From Rotaria socialis (lineage: Eukaryota > Rotifera > Eurotatoria > Philodinida > Philodinidae), in assembly GCA_905331475.1 (NCBI GenBank), contig CAJNYU010002233.1, forward strand, positions 32,429 to 96,428: a stretch of DNA of 64,000 nucleotides. The letters run 5' to 3'. Positions 1-13,216 of this stretch are shown here, piece after piece (the first letter of the stretch is position 1; the number at the start of each line of letters is the position of its first letter). The notes under the pieces are model-generated. The model had not been told where the DNA came from, made no database searches, and worked only from the letters and a program-made list of their open reading frames with translations. The translations under genes and the position numbers were made by a program.

Positions 1-1188
<1,188 letters not shown>

Positions 1189-1396
1189 ACGGCAATCGAT
1201 CTCACGAACTTTGTTTCATTTTTTCGCATGGCAATATTTGAAATTTAGACTTTTCTTTTTCACTGCTTTACTTTCTCTTTATTTTGTCGTTCGTCTTAGA
1301 TACGTGATTTTAGAGTCACAAATATTCTTGTTTTAACCCTTTACTCCCTTTCTTCTTTTGGTCATTGGCATGACCATTTGTAGAACTATTGCAAAT

Positions 1397-1402
1397 AATA
1401 AA
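1397..1402 (+). promoter_or_regulatory. Possible polyadenylation signal of beta-tubulin
   Basis: An AATAAA hexamer lies about 210 bp after the tubulin stop codon. The distance suits a short 3' UTR. The sequence is AT-rich, so chance occurrence is possible. Confidence 0.4.
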
Positions 1403-2102
1403 GCAGAAATGAAATTTAAAAAAACTTTTCGAACATCTTTTCCAATGAAATTCATAAACTATCAATCGTAAAAAAAGTAATTATATGGTTTCGTTAATTG
1501 GTATTGTTTTTCGATATCATGTCGACTGCTGCTATCAATACGTGTCAAAATTTTAACAAAAGCTTTGTAAATCAGAGATAGTAAAATATATAAAGGTCAT
1601 TAGAGAGTGATCAATGGTAATAACGATTCATTGGATTGTACGTGTGTATTTTATTTATCGGATGATATAAATTTATGTTCTTCATCATCGCTATAATGTT
1701 TTCAGATACAACAATATTTATTTATTGCTATATTAGTGAACTGCTTGATTGTATATTATTTATTTAAATAAATAAATAATTTTTTTCCCACTTCAATAGC
1801 TTGTCTTTGTTTAATCTGTCAATGCAAACAATCGGTACCGGGATAGACAGTGAGACGTACATCTAACCGCGCTAGCATGTAACAAGAAAAATGCTCAGTG
1901 CTCATTATGGCGCAAATATAATAGGGAGATAGAGAGACATAGCCTTTTTCTTTACGAATACCACACCCGCATTCTACTGAATTTGCATATTAGAACCGAT
2001 GTATTAATTCAAAAGTTCACTTAGAACACCTAAATGAGTAAATATAGATTAAATTATGTTCGCATACATCAGAATGTATCATCATGATTTTATGTTCATT
2101 GT
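1403..2102. other. Intergenic, AT-rich
   Basis: No gene, repeat or RNA is recognised between the tubulin 3' UTR and the stop codon of the LamG gene. One CCACACCCGC motif occurs at 1971-1980. Confidence 0.6.
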
Positions 2103-5100
2103 TTATGGATTAGCAAGTGCAGATATTTCGGCTGCTGAAAGTTCACGCGCATAGACTCGAAACTCGTCCAACAAACCGTTATATTGGCCCATCTGTATCG
2201 TACCTGTATTACAAACTCCCGTGCCAAGCAGCGAACTACCAAGTGTAATCGTCATGGGAACACCACCGGCGGCAAAATTATAGGCAACCGATGAACCATA
2301 TTGAATACCATTGACGTACAATCTTTCCCCATTGCTCGATGAATAGGTCGCTGCAACATGAGTCCACGAATTGACCTGAACAATAGATCCGGTGATAGGA
2401 ACATTGGAACTATTCCAGCTATTGATCGCTATCTGTCCCATTGAAGTGAAACCCATGATAGGTAGGCACCATGCATTGGGTTGCGCCCCATCTATTAGGC
2501 TACTCAAATGCATGATTGTTCCGCCAGAAATTTTTGTGGGATTGATCCAAACTGCAACCGTATATGGCCAACTGTTTGTACCTATACGTGTCAGACCTGT
2601 GATTTGAATGTAAGATGCGTTGCCAGAAAGTGAAATACCAGCATTAACTCGACCCGATGATGTGTAAGAATAGTTCGTTCCTGTGCCGTTAATCAGCAAT
2701 GGGCCACTATCAAGAAGACTATTACTATCGAAGGATAGATACGCAACAAGAGTAGCATCGTCCAATACTTCCGAAGCATTCTTTGCACGACTAACGTAGG
2801 CGACTGAATCGAGACAACCATCGAAAAAGTTATTCGACACTTGGGCGCTGGTCGTACCAATAGTCAACGCACTGAAACGAAATACATACTTTAAGCTTAT
2901 TTTTGCACTTGGAAAACTTCGGAGCGCATCAGTTTATTAGGCTAAAACGTCGAACTGATATATACTTATTTTTGAGATAGCAGACCAGTTTTTCACTGTT
3001 ACACAGGCTGTAGTAGAAACCAGCACGGTCGAAATCAAACGCTTTTTATTTTACCTAATTAAGTTATATATTTTCTAAGTTATCTCATAACTCTCAATCA
3101 AATTAAACTTCCAATCAGATCTATCATTAGTATGAATTATTTCTAGGACGATGTCAGGTTCACCAAACTAATTACAGGTTCCACTTTATGTCGGAAGGAA
3201 GTCGAAAGGTATTTCTATTTTTGATGACGATGTCAGTAGTAATTATTTTTGCTCAAAAGAGAGAATGCCTTAAGTTTCAGAAACAGCAATAGCTAGTTTT
3301 TCGAAATAAAAGTTCGAATTAAGATCGATGATGATCAACAATTTCCTCTATTCTTTGAAAGGAAAACAGAACACCAAATGATTTGTGGAATCCTATATTG
3401 GCCTTAGTGTTGTTCGTGGTTATTCTAACCAGTGTTCTAGCATTGAAACTATCATTAAAATGCTACACGGTTGTGAAGGTTTATCAACGATGAAAATTAG
3501 CAAATAAGCAATGGGCTTGCGGAAAATGAAGGGATTGAGAACTCATGAAAACTTATCGTAAAAGCCCTCTTTCTGAATTCGCTAGTAGAAGGTTTGGTTT
3601 ATACGCAGTAAAAGATTCATCATGAAAAATTGTTGAATTTTTAAAAAGTTTTACGTGGAAGATACACTATTATTCATGAATAAAGGATTTTTTCCGAGAT
3701 CAAATGCTTACTGACCCTGATATGCCTTGGTAGGGTCCGGCTGAACTGCGTGAATTATCCAAATAACCGTTCACATAGACAAACTGTGTCTGAGTCGAAT
3801 AGTCATAAATGTATGCCTACAATTAATGTCAACAAGAAAATGTTTCGTTTAAGAATGTTTTGTGCTTCACTCCTACCACATGATACCACTGTTTCGGAGT
3901 GAATGCCTAAAGGAAACAGAAAAATATTATTGGATACCGATTATGCACGATATCAATTTGTCAAATGTATTTTTTAAATTCCGTCATTCAGAGGTACTTT
4001 AACCATTCGCTCACCTGATTTCCCACAAGATCATCGCCAAAAAATCCGAAATATGCTTTTTGACTGCGAATGACAATGTGAAGGCATTGGTCCACAACTT
4101 GTTGCTGGCATTGACCGAAAATGGAATTATCTGTGTATGGATTGCCGTTATAGAGCGTATTTGGATACAGCCACACTTCAAATGTAAACGATGTATAAGT
4201 GATATTGAGAATCGGCGAAGTAATTGATACTGATTGACTCGATGCTTGATTTAACCAAAGACACGCACCGGCTCCATTGTAACCGGGTGAAGTATATGTG
4301 GGTCCGTTGCTGCCGACTCCATTAAAATTGTTGTACAGATCCTGCAGTGTATTGTCGAAGCTCCAAAAAATACGAACAGCTAAAAGATATCTGTTGAAAG
4401 AAAACTGACGAAATTTATGCAGTTCAATGCGAACCTGTTTGACAATAAGATCCCGTCCACATCACTGTGTTGCCTAAGATAAATAGCAGAGCTAAAAAAT
4501 CAAATGTATTATTAATCAAAACTCACAGACGCATGTATTTGTTGCCGTACAATTCCCACCATTGATACACGAAGGATTGCAAATAACTAAATATCAATTG
4601 ATCATGAAAAATAACAATTTGCTTACGGTATACCCTTGAGGGTGTGGGCGTTACTCGGTTTTTCACCACAACCATACTTTCATTTTTCAAGGAATCCAGA
4701 TTATCAAACTTTAGAAAAATCTTCTATAGTTATAGTAGTTTGTATAGAAAAGAGTTGTCAATCTTGTAGGAAAATAATGAAGTTTTTCAGTGCAAATGCA
4801 GCAAAGAACTACTGAACATAACATCTTAGCCACTCTTGTTTTGCAACAGCTGTTCATTTTTGAAATTTTGGATTCAAGTGGGTAAACCATCAAACATATT
4901 TGAACACTCTCAAGTTCGGTCTAATTGAAGAGATTTTACTCAATTTCTTGCATCGTAAATATTTCCAAAAATTTCTGTGCATCATTAAAATAACGATAAC
5001 TCAGATGACAACTGTGAAGCGTTCTTTAGAACTAGAACACACGTTTCCTGTATTGGACAAGTTCCGTGTAATGATACTTAGCTCAAACGGAAATTTATAG

Positions 5101-7038
5101 TTCATGAGAGAATATTATGTCGCGAATTGGGGAAAAAGCAACAGCAACATTTGGTCTTCGTTAGCTAGCTAATATGCTTGCATCGAAAAATAGTTTAAAC
5201 AATGAGCTTGGCGATTTTTGTTTAACTTACAAATTAACGTTACTCATGATATTATATAAAAACTTTGTTCGTAGCTGTGATCTATGATTTTGAAGACATT
5301 TTTTCAGAAGTTCATCAAGTTTTCACGAAACTGACTAGACATGCACTCGAATGAATTGAACCTTTCATGATACCATATGGGCATCCAGATGGTTCCAATA
5401 AATTCTAGGAGTAGTGAAAAATTTGACGAGTCCTTCAACAAAAATTCTCAATTCGGGCACTTAGCTGTTATAAATTATTTTCTCAAGTCAATTTTAAACA
5501 GACTTGGGGTAGTGGTTGTCGTCGATGTCGTTGTCGATGTCGTTGTAGTAGTAGTTGTTGCTGTCGTTGTAGTAGTGGTTGTTGTAGTAGTTGTTGCTGT
5601 CGTTGTTGTAGTAGTTGTTGTACTGGTCGTAGTAGTAGTTGTAGCTGTCGTTGTAGTAGAGGAAGTGGATGTGATGCTCAATTCATAACCTACAAAGAAT
5701 TCATCAGTGAAATGGTTCAGAAACTATTCGAAAATTCCTCTTTGCTATTTTCGTTACTTTTTCATTTTCATCTCTCTCATGTAATATTTTTCTGTCAAAA
5801 ATCTACTTCGAATTCATGATGATATTCATAAGATGCGAATGCTCTTGATCGTGTTCACTCACTTCCTTTCCCTCTTCCCTGTTGTAGGTATTCGAGTTTC
5901 AAAGACTGATTAATTATTTTCTAAATGTTATCTATAGTAGTAAAATACTTGAAGCAAACAATAATTGATAGAACGAAATTGATCAATTATATTTCTTACG
6001 ACTTATATCGGTGACATATTATTTTTATATAGAGATTCCATATAATATAAGCTAGATACTCTCCATCTCCACTCTCTACTGAAGAAATAGCCATACTGTT
6101 TTACCAAGGCTGTCAATGATATTCCTACGGTATTTTTCAATAAACCAATCGAGTGCTTTTGGATAAAAAGGTATATCTGATAAAAGGAAAAGAGAAGAGC
6201 AATCTTCTTTCCAGACATATCTTCATAAAAAAATTACCTTCAATTTTTAAAGGGGCTACGTCTACTTCAGTTTCTTATGGATAAGCGATGGGAGTATCAA
6301 TTATTGCTTTTTTAATAATCAGATAGGTACCTTGGTTGGACTTGTCTTGGATGAAGATCACCAAAAATATCGACAGTACAATGCCGCCTAGCAAAGCTCC
6401 AATAACGACGCCACAAACAACAGATTTTGCTTCAGAAGCGACACAAACTGCAATAGCCAATAGATTTTTAAATGAGAAAATAAAATAATATCTGACTTTT
6501 TGCCGTATGTTTCACGTCATATTTTTCCGTTGGAGCATTTTTGAAAGACCAGACACTATTTCCATACAACATTAATTATTTTCAAGCGATAGTGTTCGAA
6601 TCAAATGCGATTGACAATATGTTGTATAAAATCAGACGAAGTTGACAACAATACTTGCAAGTAAAAATATACATACATATTAGTTTCGCGAAGACATACA
6701 AGAATGGGAGAATTTCGGTTTTCTTCTTGCACAATGGAATTCATAGAAAGAGTCCTATTCAATATTTTTTCATATGATTTCAGCGAGCGAAGTGAAAGCT
6801 GGCCAGTTCGACTCGATTTGTGTTTTTTTAAAATTCCTTCAAATATGAATAGAATATCAATCATTCAACAATAACTGTCCTATTTTTTTATCGTATATAG
6901 ATTTGTCTGATACACTGTAGGTAAAACCTTACAAAGACACAAATTGGCATTAAACTCATCTTCTGAACAAAGATGGGATCGATTTGAATAGTTCAGGCAG
7001 AACAAGACCGAACAACCTAAAATCTGTACCGCTTTCAT
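2103..7038 (-). CDS. Type II membrane protein: TM anchor, Thr-rich stalk, EGF-like module, two LamG/ConA-like domains
   Basis: Likely a cell-surface protein binding glycans or other ligands. Nine phase-consistent exons (transcript order): 7038-6933, 6447-6331, 5689-5504, 4586-4527, 4473-4435, 4379-4015, 3906-3877, 3816-3716, 2871-2103, giving about 590 residues. Order of parts: short N-terminus; one hydrophobic segment (CGVVIGALLGGIVLSIFLVI, about residues 47-68) followed by charges; a stalk of about 55 residues that is almost all Thr; an EGF-like module with six Cys (CNPSCINGGNCTATNTCVC, then WTGSYCQ); a first LamG-like jelly roll (IFWSFDNTLQDLY, PKQWYHV, FVYVNG); a second one (LVAYLSFDSNSLLDSG, VNSWTHVAATYSS, ERLYVNG, LLDEFRVYAREL). 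No signal peptide is clear, so a signal anchor is inferred. The first exon is the least certain; its phase fits but similarity does not support it independently. Several introns (about 480-1150 bp) are long for this genome. Confidence 0.8.
5504..5689 (-). repeat. Coding ACN-type triplet repeat (poly-Thr stalk)
   Basis: Imperfect trinucleotide repeat, read on the plus strand as GTT/GTA/GTC units. In the LamG gene frame it encodes an almost pure Thr tract with rare Ala and Ser, typical of a heavily O-glycosylated stalk. The opposite strand would give poly-Val, an artefact. Length is likely polymorphic through slippage. Confidence 0.85.
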
Positions 7039-7260
7039 CTCGAGAGCGTCGTATATGATGCTTTCAATATCCAAAAAGACTGTAAAGCTAATAAGTTCAT
7101 CGGGTGACTATTGTCGGTTTGAAGTACATACTATTACCAACTCTATCTCTGATCTGGTCTATCTGTTTAAAGGAGATAAAGATAATCAGGTCTAGTCATT
7201 TTCTTTCCTACCGTTGAGTAACTGACACTATCATATTTTAAAAGACTTCTATGTAACATG

Positions 7261-7454
7261 TATATGATTAGAGGCGTCAGCCGGAGGATTGAACGGCAAC
7301 GACGGGCAACAATTTTCAATTTTTGAAGATTTCCAGCGGCTCCGTATTTGAATGAGTAATGTTTTCAGCGGCAGCTCCCCAGAAATTCTTAAAATTATCA
7401 GTAATTTGGTGACTGCAGCGGCTCAACTGTACGGCTGACACCTCTATATATGAT
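7261..7454. mobile_element. hAT-type MITE, 178 bp, with 8-bp target duplication
   Basis: The element spans 7269-7446. It begins TAGAGGCGTCAGCCG and ends CGGCTGACACCTCTA, near-perfect terminal inverted repeats. An identical 8-bp duplication TATATGAT flanks it at 7261-7268 and 7447-7454. Eight-bp duplications and TAGAGGTG-like ends are known of hAT transposons. It has no coding capacity and internally carries CAGCGGC motifs shared with the copies near 22.6-23.2 kb. Confidence 0.93.
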
Positions 7455-10400
7455 CGACTTCACATGTACACTAACTCCAAGTGCATCGCTTCCCTTCTTG
7501 CGATGGCACACCTATCAATCGAATTTATCATTCGAATATTGATGCTACTTGCATAGAGCAATACAGGATGCTCGCTTAGAAAGTTATTCGTAGTGTATTT
7601 ACGAACGAATATAAGAAAATTCTAAGTGAAGTCTAGTTTTGCAATGCTTGCCTTAAAAGATCTACATCAAGAAACGGCTACAGTCTGCGATTCCAGGATA
7701 CTTCACTCAAGTTGTTTTAATTAACGTTACTTATTAGTGAAATTCACGAAAATAAAATATGTTTTTTTTATCCAAATCTTGCTAGATTTTCTATATTAAA
7801 ATATAAAACTCTCTCTCTACCTGTAAATGTTCAAATTGAAAATCTTTATGTTCTAGTGAGAGTCTACCACGAAGCTACACATCGTCGCATTCTAAGCAAA
7901 TAAAATAATCGCGCGTCTCTTGTTTTATTTCGGCAGTTTGCGAAGTGCAAATAATGCGAACAAACAATATAATTTTTTTTCTAAGCTTATTATTCATATA
8001 TCATTTGATCAAACTTTTCAAGTTCTTTTATTTTTTTGTCTCAAAAAATCGATTTTTTTTTCTTCTTTTTGGTAAAACAAATAAATTAACGACGACATGC
8101 ACTTCATCTGATTGAAAAACTCTACCGAATAGTAAATAGTACATTTTCAAGAAATTGCACTATAAACCTGATTATCTGCATCTTATGAAAGTAGATTGGC
8201 GAGTTGTTGCTGTCGATCAAATGAAAAATTCTACCACATCCATGTGAATGAGAAAAAAATGAAACCTAAAGAAGTTAATTATTCCTTTTCTTATTTATTT
8301 TCTTCTTTGTCGTTCATACGTATTACCGTATATATGTATTACGAAGCACAAAATATTATTTGAAGGGCGTGACTATGTATGAGGTAATAGGCGTTCGACA
8401 CCCCCACACCCTTTTTAAAAATATACATCTAGTATATGATGTGATCAAAGCAACTACTTTTACAGGACGAAAAGTTCTGTGTAGATTACGTTATTCACTT
8501 CCGATGCCACAATACATATTATATTTATTATTGACAATTTTTCACGTCTGAACTAACGTCGCTTCTACATTTTAATTTTCATAAAACGTAGGTTTTCTTG
8601 TTTTCAAAAATAATAATAAATTGTATGAGATTGTTTTGCAAGATTATTCGGTTTTGGAATATCAATAATGTGATACTTTATTTCTCTTTGGTGCTTGAGT
8701 TCCTCTTTTATTTTTCTCACTTTCTTCTTATAACTGATCGAGAGATAGAACATGTCTATGTTTAGTAAAACAGCAAATTCAAGGGCTGATCATCAATCTG
8801 TTGAAAATTGATTTCAATAAAAATAGGAAAATTAGATAAATGAAATGTAAATATATACATTGGTAAATATCGATTATAATAAAGACTGAATTGAATTTTC
8901 AAAATCAACGTCTATCATTATATGAGCAATTAGAACAGCAGCAAACCAATATTGAATAGCGCCATTTAAATGTTCTTGAACTATTGGAAGAACAAACAAA
9001 AAATGTTTAAATGCATTTTTTTCTTAAATTTTAATAACCATTTCTTGATGTTAAATGTTTATGAATATTCTAATAATGAAGATAAACTCGGTCAACTATT
9101 ATTAAATGAATCCAATCATGAATTTATGTAATACTATTTAAAAATGCACAACAACGTGGTGATTGCGATGCTCAGAATCGACAAAAACAAAAATAGAAAA
9201 TACATGAATACCTGTCCTTCATTTTCTCTTTTTACATTCACGTTACGGTCGATATAATTATAACGTAAGCGTTTAATAAAGCGAGAAAAATAGACAGAAA
9301 CGTATTTAATTAGCAGTCCTTTCTGGAAATATCAGCTTGTTAAACGGTCCTAAAGAAAGTGTGATATGTTTTCTGAGTGATGTAATCAAAAATGATTCCG
9401 ATAAAATAAAAAAAGCGAATGTTTATTATTTCATGAGTATCATTCACATTTCGTTTCAGTATAAATGCGCATGCATTTGCGCAAATCACTCAACTATGCA
9501 AGTCCACACAATTTCCATTGTTGGCTACCTGCGTTAATATTCAACAAGGATGCTTACAATACATAAACACCCACTTTTTTCATTCACTGAACTAGTCCAT
9601 TTATTTTGTGCAATATTTCTCCACGTTTCACGTAGCACTTGAGACATGATTTCATTTTCAAGTGTTGAAGTTATTTGAAAAACAACGATTATCATGAGTC
9701 AACTTCAGTGTATTCTGTATTTATTGAACCTCTGTATTCAATTAGTTTAATTTCGTGTGATAAGGCATCAAGAAAATTTTTCTTTTTAACAACGGAATCA
9801 AAAATACCTTTGTAAACCTTTAATTTTCGTTCTAATAGAAAAATTCTATAGTTTAGTTTTCTACAAAAATCATCAGATACTATTGTTGTTGTCTCGTGCT
9901 TTTATTATTGCTATAATTCAGCTTTTTAATCATTTACAAATTAAATTATTAGTCTATACATGACTAGAAAGCGGATAGCGAGCTGATTTAAAACAATCAC
10001 ATGATACTCAACTTTCCTTTTGATAGATATATTTTACAGAAATAGACTTTCAGTTTCTTTTATTTCGTTCTACTTCTTTTTGAAAAAAATGGGATTAACA
10101 GTCAACAACCCATATCTTTTCATTTTATTTATGTGTTTACTCTATTTATTTCGCATTTAATATGCGCAAATAAATGTACGAAAAACTTTTGTCAGATATG
10201 TGAAAATACTCATAATTCAAATGTCACACGTAGAAATCAGTTGAATGGATAGGGGTTTGTGAGTTCTTAACGGAAATGAATCAATCTATGAGAACTCATA
10301 ATGAATACCAAAAAAGATGTAAAGGTCTATATGAATTTTAATCTTTTAGATGTGCAAAAAGTGCCCGAGACTACGAGAAGTCAGTAGCAACTAGAGTAAT

Positions 10401-10932
10401 TATGTTTTAGGCATGAAGAAAAGTGCAGATTTCAAACTTCCGACACTTTCAACATTTTCAACGTTTTTTCAGCAGCTGACAATAAAATTTGGTAACCATC
10501 TAGATGCTGAGTCGTACCTGAAAAGCGTTGAAGGTATGGAATGGTACTGATTAGGCAAGAATAAGGTGCTGGAGATTCCAAATATGCACTGTCTCGCTTA
10601 GCTTTAGGTTTTCAAAAGTGACGAGAGACTGAAAGAAATAGTAAGGGTTGTAGAATTTTCTTCAATTGAAAAATGTGTTGACTCATCAAATAAAAAATTG
10701 AAGTAAGTATAGTTTTTTCTTTTTGGTTATGTTTAATGCATTGAATAAATGAATGTCACAACAAGAAATACTCAAAAGCATTTTCTCGTACATATTTCAT
10801 TCGCTTTCTGTTTCTGTATGCTCTGATAAAAAAAGTAATAGATAGTGTTTATTCTCAGTCGATCAGATTTTCATGGCTAGTTTTCGTTTTGTTACAGATA
10901 CTAAAACTATGAGTAGAGATATTGAATTGTAG
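7455..10932. other. Gene-poor intergenic region
   Basis: AT-rich sequence with no long open frame and no intron-joined gene that I could support. The only coding-like trace is a short coiled-coil relic near 8.9-9.1 kb, listed separately. Confidence 0.5.
8904..9006 (+). pseudogene. Relic of a coiled-coil coding segment
   Basis: Plus-strand reading gives LYEQLEQQQTNIE, a stop, then RHLNVLELLEEQTKNV and another stop. Glu/Gln/Leu periodicity suggests a decayed coiled coil. A second coding-like stretch, NEDKLGQLLLNESNHEF, follows near 9090-9125. No parent gene is recognised. Confidence 0.3.
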
Positions 10933-11609
10933 GGTCGATGCAGAAACTCTCGCATATTGATTGCGGATTATGAACATACTAAAGCACTTGACCCAATCGT
11001 CGGCTATGGCCACGAGCCACTTCTCGCACTGACTGAAGCATACAAGCCGTTGGTTCCTATTATCTATAATATATTAGGATATACTTGGGCTGCTCTGGAA
11101 CACACTCCATATAAGCCGCTCGATGGCCTGACTCGGGACGAATCAGCTGCGATTCGTCTTTATACGATGGAATGGAATGTCGAATATAGTAGCCTATATT
11201 CCGTACTAAATCAAACACTCAGATCAACTGTTCGCCAATGGATACAACCTTGGTTGCAATATCTGAAACTTTTACTCATTGTCTTGGTGAAATTACCGTC
11301 CGCCCCTCAACCGACGGCTTGGCATGGGATATGAAAAGATCTTAGTCAAGAATTTCCACAGGACACTCAGGTGATTTCGTGGAGGTTTTCATCTTGTACA
11401 ACAGCACTCCCTGTGTTAGAAAGTGATCTCTTGAGGGTCAGGATAGAGTTAGAACTCTCTTTTCCATCGAAGTTGTCAATGCTAGAAATATACGAAATCA
11501 CTCGTATTTTGTTAACGAGAACGAAATTTTATTGTTACCAGGCACATACATGATAGCGCAATCACGATTCAATCCGGCACTTGATCTTTACATTCTTCAC
11601 TTGAAATAA
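10933..11609 (+). pseudogene. Fossil ART-fold mono-ADP-ribosyltransferase
   Basis: The translation matches the arginine mono-ADP-ribosyltransferase family that is abundant in bdelloids. In order it shows an N-terminal segment (LDPIVGYGHEPLLALTEAY), the stretch GLTRDESAAIRLYTMEW, a WRFSSCTT serine motif corresponding to the STS-type motif, TLFSIEVVNARNI, and an ENEILLLPGT segment in the place of the family's E-x-E motif. An acceptor-like site lies just before 10933, so an upstream exon is likely but not identified. The copy is broken, with about two breaks, and is best treated as a dead host-family gene. Family assignment is firm; activity is not expected. Confidence 0.85.
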
Positions 11610-12170
11610 GTGCCCTCATAGGTTCTCCGCTAAAGTAGTTGATGGTATAAATTTGCTAGAATACTCCGAAGATTTCTGAAAATACGATTAGATTTTCAAT
11701 ATAAAAAGAGAAAAGATTTCGAAACAATGTAAGAGTATTGAAATTGTCATTTTAGAGCACATAAGGGCTTCAGAACCCTCGAAAACTTGAAGAGTGCTTA
11801 CAGAAGTGTTGGTAGCTCTCGTCAATCATCTCGCTAGTTTTTAAGATATTTTTCTACGAAGCGAATCACTCATACATAGCAGTTAATTTACCTCGTTGAT
11901 GTAAATCTGATATGGTCATACACCCTACATACCCTATGTTCATCTTCGAACCAGTCTGATTGTATGTATCACCAGAGAACATATACTATTACTTTTTACT
12001 ATGATGAAACATTGAAAATATTTTACTGAATATAGAATGGGATTAGTAGAGGAACACTTACTGATTGATATCCACTTTACTCGATCAAAAAGAAAACTCC
12101 GAAGAATTACCTGCATACTAATTTGAAAAGGATTTGAACAGCAGACAGGTTATCATAATTTGAAGTGCAG
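11610..12170. other. Intergenic
   Basis: No feature recognised between the fossil ART gene and the FG-GAP/VCBS gene. An upstream exon of the latter may be hidden here. Confidence 0.5.
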
Positions 12171-13060
12171 AAAATTCTTACAAAGAAAAATAATTTTATA
12201 CAAAAAGTAGAAAAAAGGACGATTTTCCACTTCATTGCTATATTCCTTTTAGCTTCAGCATGCGACTTTGTGTTGGCATCGATGGTGTCATATCAAACTA
12301 ACAGTGATTCTCCTAACTCAATTGCAGTTGGTGATTTCAACAACGACAATCGACTGGATCTTGGTGTCACCTTCTACGGAGTTAACAATATAGCTGTGCT
12401 TTTTGGATATGGCGATGGAACCTTTTCGAAGCAGACAACGTTTCTAACCGCTAATAATTCACAATCGATTATCTTCGGTGATTTCAACAAGGATAATCGT
12501 CTGGATATTGTTGCCATTAATTATGGTAGTAACAATGTGGGTATCGTTCTGGGCAATGGCAATGAAACTTTTGCACATCAAACAACGTTGCAAACTGGCA
12601 CTCATCCGTATTCGATCCCCATCGGTGATTTCGACGATGATAATCAACTAGGTATCGCTGTTTCGAATTTCGGCGATAGTTGTGTGAGTATCTTGCTAGG
12701 GTATATATATATAGGGACGAAAACTTTGTTGATCAAATGACACTTACAACTGGCACTAATCCGGATTGGATTGCCGTCGGGGATTTAAACAATGACAATC
12801 AATTGGGCACCGTTGTCACCAACGAGCTCGATAATAGTATGAGTGTACTTCTCGGATATGACAATGGAACTTTTGCAGACCAGCTAATGCTTGCGACCGG
12901 CAGTAATCCACACTCGGTCGTTGTCCGCGATTTCAACACTGATAATCGACTAGATATTGCTGTCGCTAACTATGATGCTAACACTGTTGGCATTCTTTTC
13001 AAAATACTTGCTATTGATGTGTGTTTCAACTTGCTCTCATTTCTCACTCATTCCGTATAA
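12171..13060 (+). pseudogene. FG-GAP/VCBS-repeat protein, frame-shifted and truncated
   Basis: Five repeats of about 50 residues read as SIAVGDFNNDNRLDLGV..., IIFGDFNKDNRLDIVAINYG, IPIGDFDDDNQLGIAV, IAVGDLNNDNQLG, VVVRDFNTDNRLDIAVANYD. This is the FG-GAP/VCBS type, whose D-x-N-x-D-like loops usually bind calcium and which builds beta-propeller-like surface proteins. An N-terminal hydrophobic segment (IFHFIAIFLLASACDFVLAS) could be a signal or anchor. No ATG precedes it in frame; an acceptor-like CAG at 12168-12170 suggests an internal exon start. The frame changes inside a TATATATATA run near 12701-12712, after repeat three. The last repeat ends in unrelated sequence (KILAIDVCFNLLSF), so the 3' end also looks cut. 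A very short unannotated intron at the TA run is less likely. Confidence 0.75.
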
Positions 13061-13216
13061 TATCAAATAAAACACATTAACTGCTGCATACTTTCTTGAT
13101 CTCTCGTTGTTTTAATAAAAGTTCTACGATTCGAAAGAGCATGAAAAATTGAACAATACTCACTAATTTCCATCTATTCCCAAATCAAAAGTAAATATTT
13201 CAAAAAATAAATATAT

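Noticed and set aside
5377-5688. Poly-valine open frame on the plus strand
   Set aside because: It is the reverse complement of the Thr-coding triplet repeat in the LamG gene; the minus strand has matching splice sites and phase.
6601-6864. 87-codon minus-strand frame between the first two exons of the LamG gene
   Set aside because: No splice junction joins it in phase and no family is recognised; treated as intron sequence.
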